This document shows positions 1-11,293 of a stretch of 64,000 bases of DNA, in pieces. The notes under the pieces were generated by a model. That model did no database searches and was not told the origin of the DNA. It saw only the letters and a list, made by a program, of their open reading frames with translations. A program made the position numbers and the translations under genes. This DNA comes from Garcia nutans (Eukaryota > Streptophyta > Magnoliopsida > Malpighiales > Euphorbiaceae). The stretch lies in assembly GCA_947685225.1 (NCBI GenBank), contig CANTUV010000062.1, forward strand, positions 15,644,501 through 15,708,500, written 5' to 3'. How positions within the stretch are numbered: position 1 is the stretch's first letter; each line of letters opens with the position of its first letter.

Positions 1-126
1 ACCAACAAAAAATTTTATGAAAGTAATTTATTCAAACAAATTTAAATTTGAAAAACACGATTGTTCTAATTAAATTTTAAAGCAAAATTTGAAAAGCAAC
101 ATTCAAGCTAAGGAAATTTTGTTGAG

Positions 127-1494
127 TTAAGCTTCTTTTCCTTTCACATCTTCAATATCCCCATCTTGAAAGGATGATAAAACAAAATCTTCTTCCAATC
201 CTTTTCCTACCATGAAGGCTACTGGCAAAGGATTGTTTTTTGTGCTGGTCTTATAAGGCTCAGGCAGCTTACCACTGTCAATTAAATTTTGGATCTCATG
301 TTTTAGTCACAAGCATTCATCTGTCTCCTGTCCTTGTGATTGATGAAACTCACAAAAGGCTTTAGTATTAAATTTTGGGGTTAAAGGATTCGGCAAAGGT
401 CGAGGGGCCAATGGCTGTAATAGTGCCTTCTTTTGTAGCTTGTTGAAGACCCGAGACAAAGGCTTCCCCAGATCTAAAAACTGCCTTCTATTTGCTTGAC
501 CAGTTGTATTGACATCAACTTCTTTTTGCATGCTTTGATTTCCAGACTGGTAGTTCCCTTTCTCATTCCTTCTTATCAAAAAGCGGTTCTTCTCCCTTTC
601 CCATTCTTCAATTTGTAGACCAGCTTGGAGAAGATCTTTGAAATCACATATGAGTGTATGAGACATCCTTTCATAAAGACTAGGCAACACCCCTCTCATA
701 ATCATTCTTATTTGATCAGACTCATCGGGCCTCTTCTTGAGCAAAGCAGCTTTATTTCTCCACCTTTTCACATAGTCCACAAAATTCTCATTTGGCCTTT
801 GTCTAATGGACTCAACTTCCATTAAGGTAACTTCCATCTCGACATTATATCCATATTGCTGGATGAAGGCCTTGTATAGCAAATCCCAACTCTTTTGTGT
901 TCCTTCTTCCAAGGTATTGAACCAATTTTGGACAACAGAGTCCAATGAGAGCATGAAATATCTTAAAGTTTGAGCCTTAGTAGCTCGGGCAAACTGCATA
1001 GCAGTGATATACTTCTTCACATGGAGATGAGGATTTCCAGTTCCATCAAACTTTGCAAACGATGGCATCTTGAATTTGTATGGAACTTCTTCATCTTGTT
1101 CAAATAGTTTTTCGATCTCGGACATCTCTTCGGTTTTCAGCTTCTTCTCAAATTTCTTTTCTAAATCAGCAATCATCTTTTCAACATCAGATGTCTCGAT
1201 CTTTTCAACAGTTGTCTTCTCAACAACCTTTGACTCCTTTTTATCTTAAGGTTCTTAGAAGTATTGAGCCCAATCATCATCATCAATGATCACCTTATCA
1301 TCATCAAAAGCTACTTCACCAACTTTAGCCTTCCCTTTGTCCTTTGGCTTCTTAGTGCTAGCAGATGCTTCGGCATGATTTTCTAAAATTACAGTCAATT
1401 GGTTCTTCATGGTCTCAGCTAGAGCCTCTTTTATTTCTTCCATCTTGGAGTTGAGGGCATCATCCACCATTCCTTGAATTTGCTCGGGATCCAT
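127..1494 (-). pseudogene. gag: gag of Tat-like element A, three internal stops
   Basis: Structural polyprotein that would form the cytoplasmic particle packaging element RNA. One frame of 456 codons runs from ATG 1494 to TAA at 127-129, interrupted by TAA 1255-1257, TAA 1246-1248 and TGA 307-309. The N-terminal 80 residues are charged with a lysine-rich stretch (DKGKAKVG). The core (about 1176 to 640) is a retrotrans_gag-type domain with the recognisable blocks KFDGTGNPHLHVKKY, WFNTLEEGTQKSWDLLYKAF and NENFVDYVKRWRNKAALLKK. The C-terminus has a degenerate zinc-binding pattern (CEFHQSQGQETDEC) in place of a classic knuckle, usual for Tat gags. Element B still has CAA codons at the first two stop sites, so those stops are C-to-T changes in A. 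Assignment is firm; the start is chosen because the frame opens there after the leader. Confidence 0.85.
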
Positions 1495-2631
1495 TATTTT
1501 TGGTGAGCAAGTAATTGAGTCGTTGCTAGATTCTTCACTACCGGCGTAGGTCGGATTTTCATAAGCTTTTGAACTATCATAATCCAGGGCTGTGAGCTAG
1601 AAAGGATCAATGATATGAGATGCAAATGTATGCATGTATGCATATATGCACAAACAATAAACAAATAAGGACAAATAGGACATTCCTTCCAACCTTATAA
1701 CATCCACACACGAATAGCGAGTTTTTTTTCCTAGGTATATGGTTGACAAAATACCAACATAGGATACCTTGTTTTCGAATATTTCCCTCGGACGTTTCAA
1801 TCATTAGTTGTATTTTCTAAAATGGAAATTAACTCATAATAATTCCCATTAATTGGGTTTTAATCATGCTACATTGGATTAAAACTAAATTAAGAGGTTT
1901 ATTATAGGTAGATTTCTCACTTGAAAAAAGTAACTAATGGTTCACGCCAAAAACAAGCCCATGGTTAATTATTCTTAGTATAAACTAGGCTCACAATTGA
2001 TTTTTGGTATTTCATAATTTACCTAAATAATTTGCAAGCTCTTTGTAAGAAAAGGTTGGATGAAAATAATTTTGTTTCTAAGCCCATGGTAAAAATATTT
2101 TAGAAAAAAAATGGATTTTGGGCTTAGTATGAGCAAAAGAATTTTTGATTTATTTTTAGAAAAGTCTTATATCCAAAGATCATCTTGAAATGTTTTGAAG
2201 ATAGCTTTGGTCATTTGGATTTTAAGAAAATTTTATTTTGAGCTTACAAATGTACTTAAGTCATATTAGAGAAAGAACAGACCAAATAAGCCATGATTTA
2301 AACCAAGATAAATTAACCATAGTCAAACAACATGCATTTGGGGTAAATCCTAAGGAAAGTAACTAGGCCAATTATATGAGCTTTAGTCTTTGGGTTAAAA
2401 GGCTTAGGTTCCCATAGCAAGTATATACCAAATGGTACGAGGCTATGAGTGGTTATGCCATGCTCGATCTCCATACCTTGAGTGAAAGTATGGTATCCTT
2501 TACATAACATAACACAGGTAACACGGGCGTCCTAACTCACGCACACAATGCAATCTAATATGATGCAATGGATAATATCATTATAAGAAAGAATAGAATA
2601 ATATAAAGACCAACGGAATAAACTTCTCTTA
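1495..2631 (-). other. Untranslated leader of element A
   Basis: About 1.1 kb between PBS and gag ATG with no convincing ORF on the element's strand. It is alignable by eye with the leaders of B (14480-15412) and H (31408-32040 plus 43511-44041), for example in the blocks around 2340-2420. Long leaders are normal for the Tat lineage. The short open frames at 1597-1804 and 2313-2735 look like chance. Confidence 0.6.
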
Positions 2632-2649
2632 TCCCCAGTGGAGTCGCCA
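2632..2649 (-). other. Primer-binding site of element A
   Basis: On the minus strand TGGCGACTCCACTGGGGA begins one base after the LTR end (...CTCACA, 2651). It starts with TGG, the complement of a tRNA CCA tail. The same 18 bases follow the LTR of element H at 31390, so the site is conserved. Ogre-type elements are reported to use a tRNA-Arg primer; which tRNA is used here needs a match against a tRNA set. Confidence 0.8.
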
Positions 2650-3419
2650 CTGTGAGCGGGGATTTTCGTGCCCACTCCCGGTGGAATGGTTCTTGCGACT
2701 TTGGCACTGTTTAGGCTTGGGGCCTTAGAGAACACGGACCTAAGTCCAGAGAAAATGGAGTCGTCACCCGGACGGGCCGGGAAAAAGAAAGGGGTTGATA
2801 ACTCGATTTCTAATGAATCCCTAACCCCCCTAATGGGTTCGGAAAGTTGGGTACGTGTGGAGAAGGTGAGAAATGGCCCAGCACCCCCACAATGCTCGGT
2901 TCATTGGAACCGCCTCCTTTACAGGTCTTAATATTATAAATATCTTAAATATAACAATATTATCCATATTACACACAACAGTTGAAATAAAGCATCAATA
3001 TATTGAAATCAAAACAATGTCCAAACAAAACAAATAAATGGATACCCATTCAAAGATGGAAACATGCCCTTACATAATCCATGCCTAAATAGGACACCCA
3101 CCGAAAGGTAGAAACATGTCCTTTACAATAGTTCTAAAATAAAAAAGCAATTTAAATTATATGATATTTAACTAATGAGGTACCCACCAAGTGGAAACAT
3201 ACCCCTTATAACATTTGAAAATAAAAAATAAATCGATAAAAGATAAATAACCATTCATCATAAATAAATTATTCATCAAAGATATCAATCAAAAAATAAA
3301 ATAAACATCCATCCATGATAAGTTAAATAAATCAATCATTGAAATTAAATAAATTAACCATCAAAAAATATAATAAACTATATAATTAAATCTAAAATTA
3401 AATAAAGCAATAAATATAT

Positions 3420-3720
3420 AAATTTAGGGTTTTAAAGAATTATCAATTGAATTTAGGATTTCGGAACTTAGGGTTTTAGAAACTAAAGTTTTATAATTAG
3501 GGTTTTGAAATTAGGATTTTTAGGGTTTTTGAAACTAGAGTTTTGGAAACTAGGGTTTTGGAAACTAGGGTTTTGGAATTAGGGTTTTTAAAACTAGGAT
3601 TTTGGAATTAGGGTTTTGGAATTAAGGTTTTTGGATAGTTAGGGTTTTTAAAACTAGGGCTTTGGAATTAGGGTTTTTTAAAACTAGGGTTTTGGAATTA
3701 GGTTTACTGCCTAAAAAAAC
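3420..3720 (-). repeat. Degenerate telomere-motif minisatellite in LTR A
   Basis: About 20 imperfect units of 12-16 bp of the form TAGGGTTTTGGAA / AACTAGGGTTTT on the plus strand (AAAACCCTA on the element strand). Several contain or nearly contain the telo-box AAACCCTAA. Homologous blocks occur in LTR C (30355-30690) and LTR D (56680-56960), so it is a feature of the LTR family and not a telomere remnant. Confidence 0.75.
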
Positions 3721-4413
3721 ACAATTTTGGATTTGAAAAAAATAATAATAATAAATTAAGGTTTTGGAAAAATAATCAATATTTTGGAGTTTAATAATGA
3801 AATGGTTTAGGCTTTTGGATAAAAATAGTTTCAGGTTTTGATTTTTAATGAAATAACATACGGTTCTTGAAGTTAAAGTAAACAAGATAGATTTTAACAA
3901 TTAATTGTTGACTACCGGATAGTTTTATGTTTTATGAAATATGCCAGTGGGATTACGAATATCAATTGATCAATCTGATAATTAAAGCAAATGATTAAAG
4001 TTATTAAAACAAAAAACCAAAGCAAATGATTAAAGTTATTAAAACAAAAACCAATTTACTGCATGCTCAAAGATCAAGATACTGTGTGTTCAAAGATCAA
4101 GTTACTGCTGCATGCATGTTCTTATTAATCAAAGAAATGAAACTACTGTAAACATAAATAATTCATGATTAAAGATCAAACCTCCGCTCGTTGGTTCCTC
4201 CATAATTAACTTCTAGAAGAACAATTAACAAAGACAGCGTTGCTATTTTTGACGGATTGATTATTGATGAATGTTTGCTGCTAATCTTTTCTGTTTGTTG
4301 ACGTCTCTCTTTAATGTTCCTTGCTATTTTATTAATGTTCCTTGCCATCCCCTCTTAATGTTCCCTTGTTAATGTTTTCTCCCGTTAATCCTTTTTGAAT
4401 TCTAAAACATTAA

Positions 4414-4421
4414 TATTTATA
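4414..4421 (-). promoter_or_regulatory. TATA-like box of LTR A
   Basis: TATAAATA on the minus strand, in the upstream third of the LTR, at a position similar to the boxes in LTR B (16681-16688) and LTR D (56230-56237). Probable core promoter of the element; inferred from motif and position only. Confidence 0.45.
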
Positions 4422-4519
4422 GCCGAACCTCACTCAGAATCCTTAACCTAATATTAATCAGTCCCTAAAACAAATTCTAGTTGAATTAGGAAATGTATTG
4501 AACCCATGTCGACCAACCT

Positions 4520-4722
4520 CATGTCGACCTTGGGCTACCCAAGTCAACATGAGGCATGCTCATGTCGATCTTGGGCTGCCAAGGTCGACATGAAGCATGC
4601 TCATGTCGACCTAGCCTCCTAAGGTCGACATGAAGCATGCTCATATCAACCTAGCTTGCTGAAGTAGACATGAGGCATGCTCATATCGATCTTGGGCTGC
4701 CAAGGTCGACATGAAGCATGCT
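4520..4722. repeat. Tandem palindrome array, about 5 x 40-41 bp
   Basis: Units start at 4520, 4561, 4602, 4642 and 4682, with a decayed sixth at 4723. Each unit is an inverted repeat: arm CATGTCGACCTT, an 8-base loop such as GGGCTGCC, the complementary arm AAGGTCGACATG, then a spacer AAGCATGCT. Some arms have one or two mismatches. It lies in U3 of LTR A upstream of the TATA-like box. Confidence 0.9.
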
Positions 4723-4879
4723 AATGTCTCCCAGGCCGGCCTCACTTAAATTATTCTTGCCTTTTTTAACTTATGGACCGAAAAATTTTAATTTGGGCCA
4801 ATTCCACTTGATTTTAGGGTTTTACAATCAAATATATGCCTCTTTAATCCGAACCGACTCCTTTAAAAATTGTAAAGTA

Positions 4880-5983
4880 GGTTTAAATATTTAAAGTTGG
4901 ATCAAATTTATTTTGGCATCCCAAAAGATCTCCAATGGCATAATTAGACGCATCACACATGATTTAAAATGGCAAATCCCAATTTGGAACAACAATTATA
5001 GGGGCAAAAGTTAATTTTTCTTTCAAAATTTCAAAAGTTTCTAAGCACTTGTCATAAAAAATAAATGGAACATCTTTTCCTAGAAAATGACACAAAAGAC
5101 GTGAAACTTTTGAAAAATCTTTTATAAACCTCCTATAAAATCCAGCATGTCCCAAAAAACTTTTAATCCCTTTAACAGATGTGGGTGGAGGTAGATTCAT
5201 GGTTAATTCAACCATAGCCTTGTCTACCTCAATCCTTTTGTGGGAAACAACATGACCCAAAACAATCCCATGATCAATCATAAAGTAACTCTTTTCCCAA
5301 CTCAAGGTGAGATTACATTCAATACATCTTTTAAGCATGAGAGTCAACTTTTGCAAACAATCATCAAAAGAATTACCAAAAACAGAGAAGTCATCCATAA
5401 ATACCTCAATGGATTTGTCCAACATATCGGAAAAAATCAAAAGCATACATCTTTGAAATATGCCTAGTGTATTGAAAAGTCCAAATGGTATCCTTTGAAA
5501 GGCAAATGTCCCAAAAGGACAAGTAAAAGTTGTCTTTGGTTGATCTTTTGGTGCTATCAGGATTTTGTAGTAACCTGAAAGACCATCAAGAAAATAGTAA
5601 AAAGCATGTCCAGATAACCTATCAAGAATTTGATCAATAAATGGTAAAGGAAAGTGATCTTTCTTGGTGACATTATTTAATTTTCTATAATCTATGCACA
5701 TTCACTACCCGATTTGTTTTCATGTAGGTACCAATTCTCCTTTCTCATTCTGGACCATAGACAAACCTGCTTTATTTGGCATGACGTGTATGGTACTAAC
5801 CCATTCACTATCAGCAATGGGATAGATTAACCCTTCATCAAGCAATTTTAGAACCTCCTTTTTCACTACTTTGCTCATATTAGGGTTAAGCCTCCTTTGA
5901 GCCTCTGTCATCAATTTAGCCCCTTCCTTTAAAACTATCTTGTGCATACACATAGAGAGACTAATGCCTTTGATATCACTCAA
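4880..5983 (-). pseudogene. pol: Athila E reverse transcriptase and start of RNase H
   Basis: RNA-dependent DNA polymerase part of the E polyprotein. The segment 5720-5983 holds the RT approach (LLDEGLIYPI, WVSTIHVMPNKAG). The segment 4964-5701 holds the palm with MCIDYRKLNNVTKKDHFPLP, FGLFNTLGIFQRCM and the catalytic FMDDFSVFG, a form typical of Athila RT. Between them the frame is continuous but carries TGA, TAG and TGA where the family has Arg, Trp and Arg codons. After WDLPF a frameshift near 4960 leads into the start of RNase H (IMCDASNYAIG) in another frame, readable to about 4880. The remainder is cut off by element A. Clearly non-functional. Confidence 0.85.
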
Positions 5984-6677
5984 CCCCCAACCAATAACTC
6001 TCTTGAATTTTTTTCAACATTCTCATAAGTTTATCTTCCTTCTCACTACTAAGAATAGCAGAAATTATCACTGGTTGTGAGTTGTTCTCAACAAGAAAAA
6101 CATGCTTTAAGTGCTTTGAAAGTTCTTTTAGTTCAAACCTCTTTGGTTGAATCTCCTCATTTGAATCCTCAACTTCTTCCTCCAAATTTAGAGCCCTTTC
6201 TAACTTGTCTTCACCACTCTCGTACAAGAAAACTTCTTCAATAGCATTATCAGTAAAATCAATGAAAGAGCAGTCCTCATACAAAGCAGTAGTGCAAATA
6301 GAAAAAGTGTTAAAAATTGAAAATTCTATAGTTTGACCTAAAACAGTCATGGTCAATTTCCCATTTTTAACATCAATTAATGTGTTAGTTGTGGCCATAA
6401 AAGGTCTCCCTAACAAAATTGTATGTTCAGAATCTCTAAGAATTTCCTCCCCCATATCTAAGACAATGAAATCAATGGGTACAATTAAACCACCTACCTT
6501 AACTAGAACATCTTCTACGATTTCCTTAGGGTATCTAAGAGTTCTATCCGCAAGTTGCAAAACCATTTTAGTTGGTTTGAGTTCCCCTAGCTCTAATTTC
6601 AAGTAAATAGAGTATTGCATCAAATTAATACTTGCTCCTAAATCACACATACCAATAGTTTCTTTCCCATTCCCCAT
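5976..6677 (-). pseudogene. Athila E aspartic protease region
   Basis: Polyprotein-processing protease of element E. The 233-codon open frame contains the active-site block CDLGASINLMQYSIY (D-[LS]-G-A type, the Athila variant of DSGA), the flap-side blocks PKEIVEDVLVKVG and FIVLDMGEE, and the second conserved block ILLGRPFMATTNTLIDVKNG. The C-terminal part is acidic (EEVEDSNEEIQPKRFELKEL), the usual linker towards RT. It overlaps the RT segment by 8 bases in a different frame, so a frameshift separates the two in what should be one polyprotein. The upstream edge is also frameshifted, as the linker with the block NMPSYAKFFKEL (6768-7055) precedes it. Confidence 0.85.
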
Positions 6678-8510
6678 AGAGATGCTAACTATAAAGCTTC
6701 CAGGATCCTTTAGTTGTGTTGTAAAACAACACTTGTTACTTCTGAGACTATCACCTTCTCATTCAACTCATACTTTTTTTTTGTTAAGCTCCTTAAAGAA
6801 TTTGGCATAAGATGGCATGTTTTTAATCACCTCAAGTAAGAAGAGGTTAATACTTACCTTTGAGATTATATTATAAATTTTAAAAAATTGTTTATCATGC
6901 TTCTCATTTTTTAACATGCTTGGAAAAGGAATTGGTGATCTATATAGATTTGGAGATTTGTACAGCTTTGGTGCAACTGATGTCTCCTCACTATCTTCCT
7001 TAGGCTCACTTGGTTGAGCTTTACCTTCTTTTATTTCCTCACCATTCTCTTGCATTGTGCCTGCATCTAAAGAATCATTAATTGTATTATTACCGAGTTT
7101 ATTATCAAGTACCTTACCACTTCTTAAAACTGTGATTGCTTTGGCTTACTCCGGTTGGCTTGGAAATTTTCCTTTTTAATTAGCTTGCAGTTGATTAGCC
7201 AATTGACTCACTTAAGTTTCCACCTTCTTAAGTGAGGCTTCCAAAGAGCCGAATCGTTTGTTGTTCACCTCTTGATTTTGAGTGCTTATTTGAATGAAAG
7301 GATTCAAATTGTCTTCAAGTGAAGGTTTCTTAACTTGCTCATGATTTGAACTTTGCCCTTAAAATTGGGGTCCCCTTTGATAAGGTTGGAATGAATGTTG
7401 AGGTGGAACTTGTTGTTGGTTCTTCCATAAAAAATTAGGGTGATTTCTCCAACTAGGGTTATAAGAATTTGAGTACGGGTCATTCCTTTGCCTTTGTTGG
7501 AACCCTTCAAAAGCAAAAGCTTGCTCTTTCCCTTCTTGGAATTGGTCAAAGTTTGAAGGACATACATTTGTATTGTGGCCTGCCATGATGCACATGATTC
7601 TTAGCTTGGCACCGGTAAGTTTCCTCTAACATTCAACAATTTAACTTGCCTTGTCAACTCGGTAATCTACCTTTCCATTTTTGAGTTTGCATTAAGCTCA
7701 TATGCTCTTCTTCTCCTTTCCCCAATACTCTTTTATTGAGAATTTACTCCCAACATTTCAAATAATGTAACTATTTTAGCAGCTGTTTTCTCACCCATTG
7801 CCCCTCCTACAGCATTATCCACTGTGTTTTGATATTGTTGAGTTAGCCCATCATAAAAGAACTGATTGAGCAATTGTTGTGGATAATAATGATGAGGGCA
7901 TTGAAACAATAAAGATTTGAAGAAATCCCACGCCTCATGAAATGGTTCCCCATCAAATTGGGTGAAAGTTACAATACTCCCCCTAAGCTCCTTTGTCTTT
8001 TGGTGAGAATAAAATTTTCCCATGAATTTGTTATACACTTCAGTCCAAGTGGTCAAGGAATTTTTCGGTAAGGTAATCAACCACGCTTTTACCCTATCTT
8101 TCAAACTATATGGGAAACATCTCATTTTGAGTTCATCCTCTATTAATACATGTAAAGGGAAAGTATGTAATGTTGTGCAAAAATCTCAAATAAAGTTGAG
8201 AGGATCTTCATTCAGCAATCCACGGAAGGATGGCAACATAGTATAATGAGTGTTTTTTAGTTCATAATTTCTTGCTGCGTTGCTCAACTGGATAGATGAT
8301 GTGGTTACTCCAATTATTGGTCAGGCAAACTCCTTCATAGGTGGCTCCTCTACATCACCCATTTCTACTTCTGTGTTCTCCTCAAATTGCTCGTTGGTTT
8401 CTTCTCCTTCTTGTCCTAAGGGATCTACTCCTTTGGTTCTTGGAAGTCTATGAATATCGCCTATATATAGAACAAGTTTGTTTCCTTGAGACCTTCATCC
8501 TTGCATAAAT
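6678..8510 (-). pseudogene. gag: Athila E gag and gag-protease linker, several frameshifts
   Basis: Capsid-type polyprotein. The best block is 7733-8125: FPYSLKDRVKAWLITLP, TTWTEVYNKFMGKF and FFYDGLTQQYQNTVDNAVGG, characteristic of Athila gag. Upstream (8126 to about 8510) the reading LSNAARNYELKNTHY and LPSFRGLLNEDPLNFI is recognisable, with one stop in the frame. Downstream 7359-7595 has a decayed zinc-knuckle region followed by NDPYSNSYNPSWRNHPNF, a signature of the family. The linker 6768-7055 carries SPIPFPSMLK and NMPSYAKFFKEL. Breaks at about 7600-7730 and 7060-7350 mean no continuous ORF remains. No original start codon can be fixed with confidence. Confidence 0.75.
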
Positions 8511-8585
8511 CGCCTAGGCAATTCAAAAAGGAACACTTTAAACAATTAAAATAAAAGAATCAAACTACAAACAACAATTGTCTTC

Positions 8586-8605
8586 CCCGGCAGTGACGCT
8601 AAAAA
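8586..8605 (-). other. Degenerate PBS of Athila E
   Basis: Minus-strand AGCGTCACTGCCGGGGA sits three to seven bases after the LTR end. Athila elements typically have TGGCGCCGTTGCCGGGGA here (tRNA-Asp type); this copy keeps the GCCGGGGA half and has lost several bases in the first half. Confidence 0.6.
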
Positions 8606-8607
8606 CT

Positions 8608-10481
8608 TGTTGTGCTCTAATTAACACTACTACAAAGCGACACTCATAAGTATATGAGGTAATTGTAGCAATAGTGATCGCCCTAAAGTCGTCTCACAAC
8701 GAAGGAATTATTTTGCAATAGTTTGATTTAAACAAAATAAATAAACTTAAGTGTGTATTGTTGAATTGGTGAATTGTAATTAAAATTTGAAAGTAAAAAC
8801 AAGTAGTAGTTACGTAAGATTAATTCAATTCTAGGAATGGTGCCTAGGGTTGTAGATCAATATAACCAAATCTTAATTCTCAAATTATCCATTAATACAA
8901 CCTTGTATTTTAATTTGTTCATTGAGTTTAATTAGTAATTACCAATTCATTGGTTTCCACATTCATGAATTAATAATAACCAATTATTTTGAAATTGTAA
9001 ATTAATAAAACCCTAGAACTTATATTTCGAATTCATTCTTAGGGTGGTTAATTACATAGTTTCGATATCGAATTTCACCTCTCAGTCCATCGTTCGATAT
9101 TAAGTGATTAGTAAAGTGACTAATCTATCAAACTAACTTTAAGTCCAATGCAATCAACCAATAACAAGGTATACTAATGGAATTATCAAATCAAGTCATT
9201 TAATCAAATCTACTACAACCCAAGGCATTAGTAAATTAACTCATCATGAATTTAAAAAAAAAAATATCCATCTCAATATTCATCAAATCAAAATTATACA
9301 TTTTAATATTAATGTTCATAATAAAACAACAATAATCTAGAAATGAATTAAAAGAGAGAATATGAAAAACCCCTTATAGACGCCAAGAGTTGAACTACTT
9401 GTCTTCCTTCTAGCTTCCATCTTATGTATAATGAACAACTTCCAAGCCCTCTTCAATCAATGGCTCTCTTCTTAAAAGATGGAATTGCAACACTCTTATG
9501 CTTACAACTCCAATCAAGCTTTCTTCAAACCCTAATCTTCTAAGGAGCTTGCTCACCCAATTTAATCCCCAAACTTGATTAAGTCTTGTCTATGGAAGAA
9601 ATGAAAGATGAATAGAAATGAAGATGAAGAGAGAATGATGTCTCCTCCTCCAAAACAAGAACGAAAAACTAAGAACTAGATGGCTCTCAAACAAGCCAAA
9701 CATGTATGTATTTCCATCCCCCTCTACTTCCAATTTTTTTTATTTTTTTAAGACACCGAGCATGTCTTGACAACTCACACACCACTCTTTGTTTACCTCT
9801 TTTTCATTGTTTAATATTTCTTCCCATAAATCCATCCACTTTTACTCATTTTTAATATTTCTTTTTAAAAAAGAAAGAGTCTTTTGTCCCTCAATTGTCC
9901 CTCACTCTGTGCAAAATAATTCAAAGGGACCATATGAGACATGGCCAAGTCATGTGTGACTTGTCCATGTCACTCATTTTCTTATGGACATGGCCAAGTC
10001 ATATGGTTGTGTCTATGGCTGCTTCTAACACTTCTTTCTTCTTTAGGTGGGACACGGCCAAGGCTCTGGCCGTGTCATGTGACATGGCTAGTGGCTTGCT
10101 CGTGTCTTCTGCTTATGTTCACCTCTGCCATTTGCTTTGCTTTCTTTATTCTTTGGTTTCATCAAGTGGGACACGGCCAATGGCTTGCCATGTCTCTTGC
10201 CAGTATCTGCCTCTGCCCAATTTTCCTTAAGGACACGGTCAAGCCAAGTTGCCTCAACCCATGTCCTACTTCTTCCTTGCCTTTGATGAGTGACAGGACC
10301 AAGCTAAGTTTTGTCTTGGTTGTGTCTCTTGATTTTTCACAAACTTTGATCCATCACTCCATTGTTTTGCACTTCAACCTAAATCAAACACTTCAAATAA
10401 TCTTTAAACACAAATTAAAAGAAAAATTAAGTAAAAAATAATAAAATTACCCTAAAAATATAAACATAAATTATTGAAACA
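8608..10481 (-). repeat. 5' LTR of Athila element E
   Basis: 1874 bp, TGTTTCAATAAT at the 10481 end and GAGCACAACA at the 8608 end on the minus strand. The terminal 45 bases match the solo LTR at 20758-22424 (shared block GTAGTGTTAATTAGAGC), and both share an ACACGGCC palindrome region (here 9935-10300). Short ORFs on the plus strand at 9895-10441 are by-products of that repeat region. Confidence 0.8.
9935..10300. repeat. Diverged ACACGGCCA / TGGCCGTGT palindrome cluster
   Basis: Repeated half-palindromes GACATGGCCAAG, GGACACGGCCAAGG, CTGGCCGTGTCATGTGACATGG and GGACACGGTCAAGC. These correspond to the cleaner three-unit array in the related solo LTR (21095-21415). Confidence 0.75.
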
Positions 10482-11293
10482 GTAGCTTATTAAGAACCCA
10501 AGACAGTGGCTTCCCCAATTCTGAAAACTACCTCCTTCCTCCTTGACCCGTTGCATCAACTGCCTTTTATGTGCTCCGATTACCAAACTGATAGTTTTCT
10601 TTTTCATTCCTTCTTACTGAAAAGTGGTTCTTCTCCCTCTCCCACTCTTCAATTTGCAAACCAGCTTGCAAAAGGTCTTTGAAATTCTGGATGAGTGTAT
10701 GAGACATCCTTTCATGAAGACTAGGCAACACCCTTCTCATAATCATCCTAATTTGATCCAATTCGTCGGGCCTCTTATTGAGCAATGCAGCCTTATTCCT
10801 ACATCTCTTCACATAGTCCACAAAGTTTTCATTTGATCTTTGCCTAATCGATTCGACTTCCATCAAAGAGACCTCCAATTCAACATAATGCCCATATTAT
10901 TGGATGAAGGCCTTGTATAACAAATCCCAACTTTTTTTAGTGCTTTCCCTTAAGGTGTTGAACCAGTTCTGCACAACTAGGTCCAATGATAGCATGAAGT
11001 ACCTTAATTTTGAGCCTTAGTAGGTCAGGAAGACAATAAAGCTGTGATATACTACTTTACATGAAGATAAGGATTGCCAGTTCCATCAAACTTAGAAAAG
11101 GATGGTATCTTGAACTTATACAGGACCTCATTGTCTTGATCAAAAAGTTTGTCCACCTCTGACATTTCTTCTTTTTTTAGCTTCTTTTCAAACTTCTTCT
11201 CTAAGTCTGCAATCATTTTTTCCATATCAGAAGTCTTGGTCTTTTCAACAGTTGCCTTCTTAATGACCTTCGACTCCTTCTTTTTATCTTGAG
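10482..11293 (-). pseudogene. gag: gag of Tat-like element B, core part
   Basis: Same gag as element A, homologous to about 433-1245 of this window. The best open stretch (10567-10878) reads MEVSLMEVESIRQRSNENFVDYVKRCRNKAALLNKRPDE and IQNFKDLLQAGLQIEEWEREKN. Further blocks upstream (10880-11280) are alignable to A but carry stops and small frameshifts. It was cut by Athila E on the left (junction 10481/10482) and by the solo LTR on the right (11293/11294). Together with 14235-14480 it forms one gag. It retains codons that are stops in A, which makes it useful for polarising mutations. Confidence 0.8.

Larger units (their letters stand above)
1..4826 (-). mobile_element. Tat/Ogre-like Ty3-gypsy element A, 5' part
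   Basis: Reading on the minus strand, this stretch runs LTR (4826 to 2651), PBS (2649 to 2632), a leader of about 1.1 kb, then gag, and leaves the window at position 1. The gag is closely similar to those of elements B and H in this window; H carries a dual RNase H, which places the group in the Tat lineage. The LTR terminus at 4826 abuts sequence that still reads as Athila RNase H (element E), so A probably inserted into E; the expected right-hand TSD is ATCAA (4827-4831), but its partner lies outside the window. PR, RT and IN of A are not visible. Confidence 0.85.
2651..4826 (-). repeat. 5' LTR of Tat-like element A
   Basis: On the minus strand it starts TGTAAAACCC (4826) and ends CTCACA (2651), 2176 bp. 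Termini agree with LTR B (TGTAGACCC start) and LTR D (TGTACACCC start, CTCACA end). U3 holds a five-unit palindrome array (4520-4722) and a TATA-like box at 4414-4421. The R/U5 part holds an A/T-rich block full of AACCCTA motifs (3420-3720). Similarity to LTRs C and D is clear but divergent, so A is a different subfamily. Confidence 0.8.
4827..10481 (-). mobile_element. Athila-lineage Ty3-gypsy element E, 3' part missing
   Basis: On the minus strand: LTR (10481 to 8608), degenerate PBS, gag, protease, RT and the beginning of RNase H, then the sequence stops at the terminus of LTR A. The right LTR end (CA at 10481) is followed directly by resumed gag sequence of element B, so E inserted in B's gag; the right TSD copy would be GTAGC (10482-10486). 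Integrase, any env-like gene and the 3' LTR presumably lie to the left of the window beyond A. Confidence 0.8.

Noticed and set aside
2668..2931. 87-codon ORF on the plus strand
   Set aside because: Antisense to the U5/PBS end of LTR A; equivalent region of LTRs C and D is not open.
3420..3720. Interstitial telomere
   Set aside because: Units are irregular (12-16 bp), not TTTAGGG, and the same block sits in LTRs C and D at the same place, so it is LTR-internal.
9895..10441. Two overlapping ORFs (111 and 166 codons) on the plus strand
   Set aside because: Cysteine- and serine-rich translations of the ACACGGCC palindrome region of LTR E; no homology and opposite to the element.
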